DNA of 64,000 nucleotides from positions 248,001 through 312,000 of the forward strand of contig CAKVHV010000001.1 in NCBI GenBank assembly GCA_934754475.1, in the 5' to 3' direction. Positions 35,822 through 45,144 of this stretch are shown in pieces (the stretch's first letter is position 1; the number at the start of each line of letters is the position of its first letter). This DNA is from an uncultured Clostridia bacterium. GTDB taxonomy: Bacteria > Bacillota > Clostridia > Christensenellales > UBA1242. A program made the position numbers and the translations under genes. The notes beneath the pieces are model-generated. The model worked only from the letters and a program-made list of their open reading frames with translations, had not been told where the DNA came from and made no database searches.

Positions 35822-38014
35822 TTGATTGCAGAAATTATTGTCGATGTTCAAAATAGCCAAGTAGACAAGGTATTTGATTACAATATACCTTCTTCTTTTG
35901 ATTTTCTCAAAGTAGGCTATAGAGTAATTGTTCCTTTTGGCAATAGAAAAATCGAAGGCTATATAATCGGCATCAAAGATTCAACCGATTGTCCGCCTGA
36001 CAAACTAAAAAGCATAATTAGTGTTTGTGATGAATATCCACTAATTTTGCCCGAAATCGTTGAACTAATTAAGTTTATGAAGGACAAACTCTATCTAAGA
36101 CTTATCGACGGAATTAGGCTTGCAATCCCAAGTCAAGTCAAAAATTCGGATTACAAGTTTGAGACTTATGTGACTTTGAATGATGAAAATTTGGAAGATT
36201 ATTTGAAAACACTAAACAAACGTAATCAAAATATTCCAAAGATTATTGAGTGCCTTAGACAAAATGGCAAAGTCCAAATTAGTTTTCTTAACTCAAAGTA
36301 TGGAAATGCTAATGTCAAAAAATTAATTGAAAGCAAAATTTTGAGTATTCAAAAAAACAAAGTAAATAGACTCAGAATTTCGGATAAATCTCAAAACAAA
36401 GTTGAACTTACATCTTTGCAAAAGTCGTGTGTCAAAGATATTTTGAAATCAACTGACAAGCCAATTGTCTTGTATGGAGTGACAGGAAGTGGAAAGACCG
36501 AAGTTTATATGAATGTTATAGACAAGGTTTTGAGCCAAGGCAAGACCGCACTTATGCTAGTTCCAGAGATTTCTTTGACCCCACAAATGGTTAGAGTATT
36601 TAGCGATAGATTTGGGACAAGTATTGCTGTTTTGCATAGTGCTTTGAGTGTGGGCGAAAAGCACGACGAATGGCTAAGGATATATAGTAACGATGCCAAA
36701 ATTGTAATAGGTGCTAGGTCGGCTATTTTTGCACCGCTTTCAAATATAGGGGTAATCATAATCGACGAAGAACATGATGGTTCGTATCTGTCAGACAGCA
36801 ATCCTAGATATTTTACTCAAGATATTGCGGTATTTAGGGCAAAATATAACAAGTGTCCGTTGGTTTTGGGCAGTGCAACACCTTCAATTGAGACTTTTTA
36901 CAAAACTCAAACTCATGAGTATAATCTAACTCAAATGCCAGTTAGGGTTAATCAAAAACCTATGCCAAAAATAGAAATTGTAGATATGTGCAATGAGTTT
37001 AGACATGGCAACAACACAATTTTAAGTTCACGACTTTTGGAAAAACTAGACGAGACAATAAAAAATAATAATCAAGCGATTTTGTTTATTAATAGACGTG
37101 GATTTAGTTCGTATCTTATGTGTAGGGAGTGTTCGTATATCCCAAAATGTACAGAATGTGATGCAAATTTGGTTTATCACAAAGATGAGAATGTTCTCAA
37201 ATGTCATTATTGCGGAAAAAAGTTTAGAGTACTCACCAAATGTCCACAGTGTGGCAGTGATTCAATAAAACTAGGTGCAACCGGCACTCAACAGATTGAA
37301 GAATTAATACACAAGCATTTCCCTAGTGTTTCGGTATTTAGATTAGATAATGATAGTGTCAAAAACAAAAATTCATACTCAGAAATACTAAGTAAATTCG
37401 GAAGTACCAAACCTTCAATTTTGGTTGGAACTCAAATGGTCACTAAGGGGCATGATTTCCCAAAAGTCACCTTAGTAGGAATTGTAGATGCAGATATTTC
37501 GTTATTTAATTATAGTTACAAGGCAAACGAAACAACTTTTCAATTAGTCACCCAAGTATCCGGAAGAGCGGGACGAAGTGACCAAGCGGGCGAAGTGGTC
37601 TTGCAAACCTATGTTTCCAAAAATCCAGTTTATTTGACTAGTGCAAATTATGACTACAAAAAATTTTATGACAAAGAAATAAATCTAAGAGAAACAACTA
37701 AGTTTCCGCCTTTTGCTAAGATTGTAAGAGTGCTTTTGGCAAGCGAAGATGACGATTTGGTCAAAAGTGCCACACACAAACTTATACTCAAACTTAAGGA
37801 TTTAAGAGTAAACTATGGCGATAAGTTCTTCTTTTTGGAAGCGATGAAAGCGCCAGTAAATAAGATAAAAAATAAACATAGATATCAAGTTGTTCTTAGA
37901 TTTAATAATTCGATAGAAACAGAAATTATCCAAAAGATATACGAAGTTTTGGATACTCTCAAAAATAATAAATTAAGTGTGTTTGTGGAACTCAATCCAA
38001 ATTCACTAAGTTAG
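35822..38014 (+). CDS. priA: Primosomal protein N' (PriA helicase)
   Basis: This 730-residue protein starts with TTG at 35822 behind AGGGGAAAG. The N-terminus AEIIVDVQNSQVDKVFDYNIP is typical. Motifs: LYGVTGSGKTEVYMNVI (Walker A), GARSAIFAP, IIDEEHDGSYLSD, VLGSATPS, the double zinc region (CRECSYIPKCTECDANLVYHKD, CHYCGKK, CPQCGSD), and VTKGHDFPKVTLVGI. It restarts stalled replication forks. Confidence 0.96.
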   Translation: MIAEIIVDVQNSQVDKVFDYNIPSSFDFLKVGYRVIVPFGNRKIEGYIIGIKDSTDCPPDKLKSIISVCDEYPLILPEIVELIKFMKDKLYLRLIDGIRLAIPSQVKNSDYKFETYVTLNDENLEDYLKTLNKRNQNIPKIIECLRQNGKVQISFLNSKYGNANVKKLIESKILSIQKNKVNRLRISDKSQNKVELTSLQKSCVKDILKSTDKPIVLYGVTGSGKTEVYMNVIDKVLSQGKTALMLVPEISLTPQMVRVFSDRFGTSIAVLHSALSVGEKHDEWLRIYSNDAKIVIGARSAIFAPLSNIGVIIIDEEHDGSYLSDSNPRYFTQDIAVFRAKYNKCPLVLGSATPSIETFYKTQTHEYNLTQMPVRVNQKPMPKIEIVDMCNEFRHGNNTILSSRLLEKLDETIKNNNQAILFINRRGFSSYLMCRECSYIPKCTECDANLVYHKDENVLKCHYCGKKFRVLTKCPQCGSDSIKLGATGTQQIEELIHKHFPSVSVFRLDNDSVKNKNSYSEILSKFGSTKPSILVGTQMVTKGHDFPKVTLVGIVDADISLFNYSYKANETTFQLVTQVSGRAGRSDQAGEVVLQTYVSKNPVYLTSANYDYKKFYDKEINLRETTKFPPFAKIVRVLLASEDDDLVKSATHKLILKLKDLRVNYGDKFFFLEAMKAPVNKIKNKHRYQVVLRFNNSIETEIIQKIYEVLDTLKNNKLSVFVELNPNSLS

Positions 38015-38022
38015 GAGAAAAT

Positions 38023-38490
38023 ATGGCAATAAGAAATGTAATTCAAGTAGGCGATGAAATTTTAAGAAAGAAGAGCAAACCCGTCAAGGAATTTGACCAA
38101 AAACTAGCCGAACTTCTCGACGATATGCGAGAAACAATGGTCAAAAATGACGGATGTGGACTTGCAGCAGTTCAAGTAGGAATCTTGCGTAGAGTGGTTG
38201 TTTTGGATGTCAATCATATGAAGATTGAATTAATAAATCCAGAGATTGTAGATAGTTATGGTGAATCAATCGAGAGAGAAGGTTGTCTTTCGGTCAAGGG
38301 CGAAACTGGATACGTTAAACGTCCAAGCGAAGTTACTGTCAAGGCTCTTGATAGATATGGCAACGAATTTATCTTGACAGGTGTAGATATGCTTGCAAGA
38401 GCATTGTGTCACGAAATCGACCACCTAGACGGAATCTTGTATATAGACAAGGTGATTAAAGACTACAAAGAAAAAAAGGATAAAAAATGA
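38023..38490 (+). CDS. def: Peptide deformylase
   Basis: This 155-residue protein has all three motifs: GCGLAAVQVG, REGCLSVKGE (Cys ligand), and CHEIDHLDG (HExxH). It removes formyl from nascent N-termini. Its stop overlaps fmt by 4 bases (ATGA). Confidence 0.97.
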   Translation: MAIRNVIQVGDEILRKKSKPVKEFDQKLAELLDDMRETMVKNDGCGLAAVQVGILRRVVVLDVNHMKIELINPEIVDSYGESIEREGCLSVKGETGYVKRPSEVTVKALDRYGNEFILTGVDMLARALCHEIDHLDGILYIDKVIKDYKEKKDKK

Positions 38491-39419
38491 AAGTAATATT
38501 TTTTGGAACACCCGATTATGCTGTGCCAGCATTACAAGCAATAATAGATAGCAAACACCAAGTAGTTGCGGTTGTTACTCAGCCCGACAAACCAAAGGGT
38601 CGTAGTAATAAACCCGTCTTTACTCCAGTCAAAGCACTAGCATACAAGTATAATATCCCAGTATTTCAGTTTGAAAAAATTAGAAAAGACGATGTAAGTG
38701 ATTTGCTAAGTATTGATGCTGATATAATAGTTACTTGTGCATATGGTCAAATAATTGGTGCTAATGTTTTGTTTGCCAAAAAGTTTGGTGTTATTAATTT
38801 GCACGGAAGTCTACTTCCAAAGTATAGGGGTTCTAGTCCTATTCAATGGGCTTTGATTAATGGCGAAAAAGTTACAGGTGTTACTGTGCTTAAATCCGAT
38901 GTAGGAATGGATGACGGTGAAGTTTTGATGTCAAAACAAATTGATATTTCAGATGATGACAATGCAATAACTTTGTTTGATAAACTATCCAAACTTTCTG
39001 CCGAAGTAGGTGTCGAAGCCTTAAATATGTTAGAAAGTGGAAATTATGAGTATTCCAAACAAGACGAAAGCAAGGTTACACTTTGCAAAATGTTAAGTTC
39101 AGATATGTCAGAACTTAATTTTAATAGTACCCGCAGTGAAATTATTGGATATATCAAAGGGCTTGCTATGTGGCCAACTGCACATATAACAATCGACGGA
39201 GTGTACTTCAAACTATTTAATGCAAAGCCTTATGAAGGTGACTTTGAGTCATATCAAAATGGACAAGTAGTAATTGCAAATTCCAAACAAGGGCTAGTAA
39301 TAAAATGTAGCGACGGACTAATAGAAATCACCGAATTGCTACCCGAAGGCTCAAAGAAGATGAGTGCAAAGAGTTATCTTAATGGCAAAAAAATAAATGT
39401 TGGGAGTATACTTAGGTGA
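38487..39419 (+). CDS. fmt: Methionyl-tRNA formyltransferase
   Basis: This 310-residue protein has VIFFGTPDYAVPALQAI, VTQPDKPKGR, NLHGSLLPKYRGSSPIQWALINGE (SLLPxxRG formyl donor motif), and GVTVLKSDVGMDDGEV. It formylates initiator tRNA. It overlaps rsmB by four bases (GTGA), showing TGA as a stop. Confidence 0.97.
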   Translation: MKVIFFGTPDYAVPALQAIIDSKHQVVAVVTQPDKPKGRSNKPVFTPVKALAYKYNIPVFQFEKIRKDDVSDLLSIDADIIVTCAYGQIIGANVLFAKKFGVINLHGSLLPKYRGSSPIQWALINGEKVTGVTVLKSDVGMDDGEVLMSKQIDISDDDNAITLFDKLSKLSAEVGVEALNMLESGNYEYSKQDESKVTLCKMLSSDMSELNFNSTRSEIIGYIKGLAMWPTAHITIDGVYFKLFNAKPYEGDFESYQNGQVVIANSKQGLVIKCSDGLIEITELLPEGSKKMSAKSYLNGKKINVGSILR

Positions 39420-40699
39420 ATAAAGAATTGTCTCTATCATATATGATTTTGAAAAAAGTTATTTTGGATAAGTCATATGTGAGTATAGAACTTAACAAAG
39501 CCTTGCAAAAGAATCCAAATATCAATACAGCACTTGTCACAAAGATTGTGTATGGAGTGCTTGAAAAAGACATAACTTTGGAGTATTTTGTTGAGTGTAA
39601 TATAAACAAAATGCCCAAACCAGAGATTTTGATACTTCTCAAAATGGTCGGGTATATTTCAAAAACTATTAATAGTATTCCAACATTTGCACTTGTAAAC
39701 GAAGTAGTTAATTTAGCCAAAAAAGAAGATAAATACGCATCGGGTTTTGTAAATGCTGTAAGCAAAAAATTAATATCTAGTCAAATTGTATTGCCTAGCA
39801 AAAAAGACAAAATTAAGTACATGAGTGTTAAATATAACTATCCTGAGTGGGTTATAAGCGAGTTACTTAAGAGTCACGACGAAAAGTTTGTTGAAGACTT
39901 GGTGTCAGTTAATCTTACAACTCTTACACATATTAGAGTTAATCGTAGTCTTATTTCTGCTAGAGAATTTAAAATTAAACTTGAATTATTCGAAATTAAA
40001 TACGAGCCAAGCCTATATGACTATACAATGTATGTAGACTATGCAAAATTACTCAAAGTCAAAGATTTAGACAAACTTTATGTGGTTCAAGGACTTCCTA
40101 GCATAATTACTTGTAATGTCTTGGGTGCGACTAAGGGCAAGGTTTTGGATACATGCTCAGCACCGGGGGGAAAGGCTATATTCTTGGCTGAAAACAAAAA
40201 TTTGGATATTTTTGCTTGCGATATACATGGTCATAGACTTGATTTAATCAAAAAGTATGCAAAAAATTATGATGTAACAAATATTCATTTTTGTTTGCAA
40301 GACGGAACAAAATTTAATCCCGCTTGGGAAAATAATTTTGATTACGTCCTTTGTGATGTGCCATGTAGTAACTTGGGAGTATCCCGAAAAAAACCAGATG
40401 TGTTTTTGAACAAAACTTTAAATGATGCAAAAATGCTAAGTGGAATTCAGTATCAAATACTCGAAAACTCGGCTAGATATGTTAAGTCTGGCGGGATTTT
40501 GCAATATTCAACTTGTACAATTATAGATATAGAAAACAGATGCGTAATTGAAAAGTTCCTAAAGAATCACAAAGATTTTGAATTAACTGAAATTGAAGTC
40601 CCAAATTTGAATGTTTCAAACGAATCTGGACTTTGTACATTTTATCCAAACTTAACCCATACCGAAGGATTTTTTATAGGGAGATTAAAGAAAAAATGA
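39416..40699 (+). CDS. rsmB: 16S rRNA m5C967 methyltransferase RsmB
   Basis: This 427-residue protein starts with GTG overlapping the fmt stop. It has an N-terminal NusB-like domain (about 1-130, with ALVTKIVYGVLEKDITLEYFVE) and a class I methyltransferase with VLDTCSAPGGKAIFLAE, CDVPCSNLGVSRKKPD (PC catalytic), and LQYSTCTI (second Cys). Coupled by overlap to rlmN. Confidence 0.95.
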   Translation: MNKELSLSYMILKKVILDKSYVSIELNKALQKNPNINTALVTKIVYGVLEKDITLEYFVECNINKMPKPEILILLKMVGYISKTINSIPTFALVNEVVNLAKKEDKYASGFVNAVSKKLISSQIVLPSKKDKIKYMSVKYNYPEWVISELLKSHDEKFVEDLVSVNLTTLTHIRVNRSLISAREFKIKLELFEIKYEPSLYDYTMYVDYAKLLKVKDLDKLYVVQGLPSIITCNVLGATKGKVLDTCSAPGGKAIFLAENKNLDIFACDIHGHRLDLIKKYAKNYDVTNIHFCLQDGTKFNPAWENNFDYVLCDVPCSNLGVSRKKPDVFLNKTLNDAKMLSGIQYQILENSARYVKSGGILQYSTCTIIDIENRCVIEKFLKNHKDFELTEIEVPNLNVSNESGLCTFYPNLTHTEGFFIGRLKKK

Positions 40700-41901
40700 C
40701 AATACTAATGGATTATGAAAAAGAAGAATTATATAATGTTTTGGCAAGCCAAAATGTTCCAAAATTTAGAATAGACCAATTGGTCAATGCTATGTATAAT
40801 GGCAAAGACTTTGGCGATGTTATTAATCTTCCAAAGGATTTTTTGGAAAATTTAAATAACTTGGGATATGTTTTGCAACCAATCAAGATTAGAAAAACAT
40901 ATACGAGTGGCTCAAAAGACAAAACTATCAAGTTTTTGTATGACTTAAGTGACGGGAATATTATCGAAGGTGTACTTATGAAATATGCCTTTGGAAACAC
41001 TCTTTGTATTAGTACTCAAGTTGGATGCAAGATGAATTGTGCTTTTTGTGCAAGTGGACTTAGTGGATTTGTTCGCAATTTGTCTGCGGGCGAAATTCTT
41101 GGTCAAATAGTCACAGTTAACAAATACTTGGGTGGAAGTCTCAAAGATAGAAAGATTACAAATGTCGTGCTTATGGGTAGTGGCGAACCACTAGATAACT
41201 TTGACAACGTCAAAAAGTTTTTGAAAATCGTAACTTCAAGCGATTGTTTTGACATCAGTGTAAGAAATATTTCTGTATCTACTTGTGGTATTCCAAGCAA
41301 GATTGAAGAACTAGCAGACTTGGGTTATGCGGTTACACTATGTTTTTCGTTGCACGCTTCAAATGATGAAACTAGACGTCAGATTATGCCAATTGCAAGA
41401 CGTTATTCAATAGCCGAAGTCTTAGATGCACTTAAGTATTATCACACTATGACAAATAGAAGAGTTATTATTGAGTACACTCTTATTGATGGTGTAAATA
41501 ACTCCATGTCAAATGCCAAAGAGTTATCTCAAATTCTCAAAAACTTGCCATGTCATGTAAATCTTATTAGACTAAACGAAGTCGAAGGAAGAGACTTGAA
41601 AGCACCAACTATGGATAGTTGTAATAGGTTTTTGGATAATTTAAATAGATTTGGTGTTAGTGCTACAATTCGTCGTAGCCTTGGCGATGACATCGAAGGG
41701 GCTTGTGGAATGCTTAGAAACAAAGAAATTGTTGAAGGCAAAGTTGTAGATAGACCAAAACTAGATATAAATAAATCTAAACCAAAGCCTAACAAAAATA
41801 CTCAAAACAAAGTCAAAGACCCAACAAAACTATTAAAGACCAAACAATTCGGAACAAAAAACAATTCAAAAATTGGCAAAAAGTATGATAGAAAAAAATA
41901 A
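40696..41901 (+). CDS. rlmN: Dual-specificity 23S/tRNA m2A methyltransferase RlmN
   Basis: This protein has 401 residues from the ATG at 40696 (overlap ATGA with rsmB). It carries the radical SAM site QVGCKMNCAFCASG, MGSGEPLDN, FSLHASNDETRRQIMP, VNLIRLN, and the C-terminal methyl-carrier Cys in GACGM. A ~45-residue lysine/asparagine-rich tail (KPNKNTQNKVKDPTK...) goes beyond the normal family end and may bind RNA. Confidence 0.95.
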   Translation: MTILMDYEKEELYNVLASQNVPKFRIDQLVNAMYNGKDFGDVINLPKDFLENLNNLGYVLQPIKIRKTYTSGSKDKTIKFLYDLSDGNIIEGVLMKYAFGNTLCISTQVGCKMNCAFCASGLSGFVRNLSAGEILGQIVTVNKYLGGSLKDRKITNVVLMGSGEPLDNFDNVKKFLKIVTSSDCFDISVRNISVSTCGIPSKIEELADLGYAVTLCFSLHASNDETRRQIMPIARRYSIAEVLDALKYYHTMTNRRVIIEYTLIDGVNNSMSNAKELSQILKNLPCHVNLIRLNEVEGRDLKAPTMDSCNRFLDNLNRFGVSATIRRSLGDDIEGACGMLRNKEIVEGKVVDRPKLDINKSKPKPNKNTQNKVKDPTKLLKTKQFGTKNNSKIGKKYDRKK

Positions 41902-42757
41902 AGTAGTCAAAATCGTTGGAGATATTTTTACAGTACTCAAAAAAGATTCTTTAGTTTCGGCATGTTGTCTCAAAAATATAAAGAAGAATCGTGTAGTTGT
42001 TGGTGATGATGTCGAACTAAAAAAAGACGAGTATAGTGTAGACAAATACATTATAACCAAAGTTTTTCCACGAAAAAATTGCATTCCACGACCAGTTGTC
42101 GCAAACATAGACAAACTCTTAATTCTTGTAGCAAACGAGCCAAAGCCGGACTTTTATTTGGTTGATAAATTATATATCTATTCGGTTACGAATAATATTG
42201 AACCCATAATAGTTATAAATAAATCAGATATTTCGGACAAAAGTTTTGTAGACAATATCAAATCTCAGTATGGGTTTATCAAGACTTTTGTAATAAGTGC
42301 CAAATGCAAAAGCGGGATAGATGAACTCAAAAAATACATTTTGAAGTCAGTCTGTGCTGTTTGTGGACAATCGGCAGTAGGGAAATCATCACTCATTAAT
42401 GCTTTGATTCCAGATGTCTATCAGTCGACACAAGGTCTAAGCGAAAAGATTTCTAGGGGAAAACATACAACTAGAGTGAATGAACTATTCGTTTGGAACA
42501 ATTTGTGTATCGCTGACACCCCGGGATTTAGTAACTTGGATTTGAATATAGACTTTGACGAGTTGCAAGAGTATTATCCGGAGTTTCAAAAATATAGAGA
42601 GAATTGTAAGTATTTAGATTGTTCTCATGTCGGCGAAGGCAAAGATTGTGGAGTAATCAAAGCAAAAGATATGGGGAAGATAAATAAAGATAGATACCTA
42701 AGATATGTGGATTTATACAATAAATTAAAAGAAAATTGGGAGAAAAAATATGATTAA
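41885..42757 (+). CDS. rsgA: Ribosome small-subunit GTPase RsgA
   Basis: This 290-residue circularly permuted GTPase has an OB fold and then the order G4 (VINKSD), G1 (CGQSAVGKSSLINAL), G2 and G3 (IADTPGFSNL). The zinc motif CKYLDCSHVGEGKDCGV ends it. It matures the 30S subunit. I choose ATG 41885 within the rlmN end over the TTG 41873. The PASTA kinase and its phosphatase that normally lie between rlmN and rsgA are missing. Confidence 0.94.
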   Translation: MIEKNKVVKIVGDIFTVLKKDSLVSACCLKNIKKNRVVVGDDVELKKDEYSVDKYIITKVFPRKNCIPRPVVANIDKLLILVANEPKPDFYLVDKLYIYSVTNNIEPIIVINKSDISDKSFVDNIKSQYGFIKTFVISAKCKSGIDELKKYILKSVCAVCGQSAVGKSSLINALIPDVYQSTQGLSEKISRGKHTTRVNELFVWNNLCIADTPGFSNLDLNIDFDELQEYYPEFQKYRENCKYLDCSHVGEGKDCGVIKAKDMGKINKDRYLRYVDLYNKLKENWEKKYD

Positions 42758-43409
42758 AGTATTGCCAAGTTCAAATCCATGTCCCGAAGACAAACTCTTG
42801 GGATATTCCAAAAAACTTATGGAACTAGGAGTTGAGTACTTGCACTGTGATGTTATGGACGGTGAGTTTGTTGAAAACTTATGCCTTAACTTTGAAACAC
42901 TCAAGTATGTTAGAGACAATTCTAATATCTTGCTTGATGTTCATCTTATGACATATAATTTGTTAGAAACAATCACTAAATTTTCAAGTTTGAAACCTAA
43001 TATAATTACATTTCACTACGAAGCACTCAAGTCCGAAAGAGAGTTTTTCAAAATTGTCAAGTTACTCAAAAAGGAAGATATACTAGTAGGTCTTGCAATT
43101 AAACCTAATACACCAATAGACGTAATAACTAGACTAATAAATAGTGTAGATTTAGTTTTAATTATGTCAGTAGAACCGGGCAAAAGTGGTCAAATGTTTT
43201 TGGAAAGTTCTTATGAAAAAATAAAGACAATCAAGAAATTAATCAAAGACAAAAATATAATTATCGAAGTGGATGGCGGAATAAATAGCGACAATTCACA
43301 AAAAGTAATTTCCTGTGGTGCAGACTTTTTGGTTATGGGGTCGGCTTTTTATAATTCCAAAGACAAGTTGGGCTTGCTTTGCAGTATTGATTCTCACTAC
43401 AAAAAATAA
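42750..43409 (+). CDS. rpe: Ribulose-phosphate 3-epimerase
   Basis: This 219-residue TIM-barrel protein has LHCDVMDGEFVENLCLNFETL (metal His/Asp), LDVHLMTYN, ITFHYEAL, VLIMSVEPGKSGQMFL, and IIEVDGGINSDN. It converts ribulose-5-P and xylulose-5-P. Overlaps rsgA by 8 bases; no thiN follows. Confidence 0.96.
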   Translation: MIKVLPSSNPCPEDKLLGYSKKLMELGVEYLHCDVMDGEFVENLCLNFETLKYVRDNSNILLDVHLMTYNLLETITKFSSLKPNIITFHYEALKSEREFFKIVKLLKKEDILVGLAIKPNTPIDVITRLINSVDLVLIMSVEPGKSGQMFLESSYEKIKTIKKLIKDKNIIIEVDGGINSDNSQKVISCGADFLVMGSAFYNSKDKLGLLCSIDSHYKK

Positions 43410-43551
43410 TTTACTAAGTCAAAATTTCATTTTGTTTTGTTAGTTTGAAAATTTCGCAATAATTAATTACATTCAATTTTCAATTAATTCTTCACTAAAT
43501 ATTTTTGAATTTCATATAATGATTAAAAGTATTTATGAAAAAGGGGTATTT

Positions 43552-43632
43552 ATGAAAATTTATTGCTTCAAACTTCCAAAATTTTTGAAACCATTATTTA
43601 AATTAATATTTAAAAACCAATTAAATGAATAA
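43552..43632 (+). CDS. spoVM: Stage V sporulation protein M (SpoVM), 26 residues
   Basis: The short gene encodes MKIYCFKLPKFLKPLFKLI and seven further residues. This matches SpoVM in length (26 residues), in the start MKxYxxKLPKFL, with the essential Pro at position 9, and in its amphipathic helix. SpoVM senses the convex forespore membrane and anchors SpoIVA, the coat base. Position after rpe agrees with B. subtilis rpe-thiN-spoVM-rpmB. AAGGGG lies 6-7 bases upstream of the start; a CATATAAT box at 43513-43520 may be a mother-cell (SigE-like) -10, which is tentative. Confidence 0.85.
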   Translation: MKIYCFKLPKFLKPLFKLIFKNQLNE

Positions 43633-43646
43633 TATTTAATTTACAT

Positions 43647-43895
43647 ATGAAAATTATTATAACTGTTGATTTTTCAAATAATCAATTCAATAGCGACTTT
43701 AGTCTTTCTAATGTTCTCTTGCAAGAACATACTATTTTGTTAGTTACAAACAAAACTCAGCTTGAAATTGCTAGAAAATCTTATGACTTAATAGTTTCAG
43801 GTTATTCTAGTTTTAAACTAGACAAGCCCGATTATGATATTAATGCCTTAGATTATTTGCCCGACCAATTAATAGATATAATTAATTCTAAATAA
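43647..43895 (+). CDS. Small protein of unknown function downstream of spoVM
   Basis: This 82-residue frame begins KIIITVDFSNNQFNSDFSLSNVLLQ and has no signal peptide or membrane segment. It looks like a small alpha/beta domain. No family recognised and no clear SD. It starts 14 bases after spoVM and ends before a strong terminator, so it could be cotranscribed with it. Confidence 0.45.
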   Translation: MKIIITVDFSNNQFNSDFSLSNVLLQEHTILLVTNKTQLEIARKSYDLIVSGYSSFKLDKPDYDINALDYLPDQLIDIINSK

Positions 43896-43902
43896 AAAAA
43901 TT

Positions 43903-43937
43903 CACTAGTATTAACTAAGTAATACTAGTGTTTTTTT
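43903..43937 (+). terminator. Terminator
   Basis: CACTAGTATT / AATACTAGTG perfect 10-bp stem, 8-base loop, seven T. Confidence 0.88.
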
Positions 43938-43949
43938 GTTCAAAAGAAC

Positions 43950-43979
43950 TTGACAAATTAGAACGGGGGGGGGTATAAT
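43950..43979 (+). promoter_or_regulatory. Lipoprotein promoter with G9 tract in the spacer
   Basis: Consensus TTGACA (43950-43955) and TATAAT (43974-43979) are separated by 18 bases, of which nine (43965-43973) are an uninterrupted G run. Slippage by one base would give 17 or 19, near or away from optimal spacing, which is the classical layout for phase-variable promoters. Confidence 0.75.
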
Positions 43980-44025
43980 ACTGATGAAGGAGTGTACATT
44001 TTGCACTTAAAACAAAGGAGAAAAA

Positions 44026-45144
44026 ATGAAGAAAAAAGGGAAAATAATTACAGCACTAGCATCAATTGGCTTGTGTCTTGGCGGAGCGGTTTTGTTATCC
44101 GGTTGTGACAAAGGTGGAAATGCTGATGGAAGTAATAACACAACTGATGCTCAAATAAGAGTGGTGTATGCCGAAGCAGTTGAGAACGGATACACTGGAA
44201 CTTACGAAGAATGGCTAGAAAGTATAAAAGGTGCAAAAGGTGACAAGGGTGATACTGGATTAAAGGGCGACAAAGGCGATAAGGGAGATAAAGGTGACCC
44301 AGGTGCACCGGGAAAGGATGCAACTGTTGCTACATATACAATCACTTTTGATTATGGTACTACAGATTTTGCAGGTACTCTAGAAATGAGACGTTTATTT
44401 ACTAATGCATATCTTAGTGGAACAATTAAGTCAAATTCATGGATAAAAAATATGCCAAAACCCAAGGCGGAATATGGTGACTTTTTTGATGGGTGGTATA
44501 TTGAAGATACTGATAAAAAAATTGAAGACTATGATTTTATAGGTGGTGATGTCAAATTAGTCGCTAGATATAAGGATATTGGTTGGAGTTTGACTGGACA
44601 AACTTATGTTGTTGATGAAAATAGCAAATTGGTTATAATCAATAAATCCGACAGTTCTGACACAATTTCAAAATATATTAAACGCAGTATAGACAATATA
44701 GAAACTAGTTTGATTGAAAGAGTTGTTGTTTTTGATGAAACTGTCAAAGGGATTATGGATTTGGGTTTTTATAATTGTAAAAATCTTAAATCAGTTGTTT
44801 TGCCGGATAGTATTAACTGGATAGGTACTAGTGCTTTTTCAGGGTGTAATTCATTAAATTACATATCATCATCTTCAAATCTTGAGAGTATAAAAGATAA
44901 TGCATTTTCTGGTTGTAGTTCATTAAGAAATATAGCGCTATCTAATAATCTACAAAGAATAGGTGATGCTGCTTTTTCTGGCTGTGATTTGCTATACTCA
45001 GTTAGTTTTGATGGATTACTAAGTGAATGGTTTCAAATTGAAATGGTATCAGCTTCAAGTAATCCGCTATATAATGCACCTAGACCAACTCTCAAAGTTA
45101 AAGATGAAAATAATGAATGGATAACCGTGGATTTAACGTATTAA
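44026..45144 (+). CDS. Surface lipoprotein with collagen-like and BspA-type repeats
   Basis: This 372-residue protein has a lipoprotein signal peptide with lipobox LLSGC (Cys27). A YAEAVENGYTGTYEEWLESI segment, typical of gut Firmicutes surface proteins, follows. About ten Gly-X-Y triplets come next (from 69, GAKGDKGDTGLKGDKGD and so on), then a beta domain (100-190) and LRR_5 repeats with AFSGCNSL, AFSGCSSL and AFSGCDLL. It ends in NPLYNAPRPTLKVK, where such repeats usually continue. The following frame does carry LRR_5 sequence, so the stop may be due to a frameshift. Promoter contains a G9 tract; SD AAAGGAG. Confidence 0.85.
   Translation: MKKKGKIITALASIGLCLGGAVLLSGCDKGGNADGSNNTTDAQIRVVYAEAVENGYTGTYEEWLESIKGAKGDKGDTGLKGDKGDKGDKGDPGAPGKDATVATYTITFDYGTTDFAGTLEMRRLFTNAYLSGTIKSNSWIKNMPKPKAEYGDFFDGWYIEDTDKKIEDYDFIGGDVKLVARYKDIGWSLTGQTYVVDENSKLVIINKSDSSDTISKYIKRSIDNIETSLIERVVVFDETVKGIMDLGFYNCKNLKSVVLPDSINWIGTSAFSGCNSLNYISSSSNLESIKDNAFSGCSSLRNIALSNNLQRIGDAAFSGCDLLYSVSFDGLLSEWFQIEMVSASSNPLYNAPRPTLKVKDENNEWITVDLTY

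Noticed and set aside
38487..39419. Mollicutes-type code (TGA as Trp)
   Set aside because: TGA ends fmt and rsmB cleanly with overlapping starts, and Trp is coded by TGG throughout.
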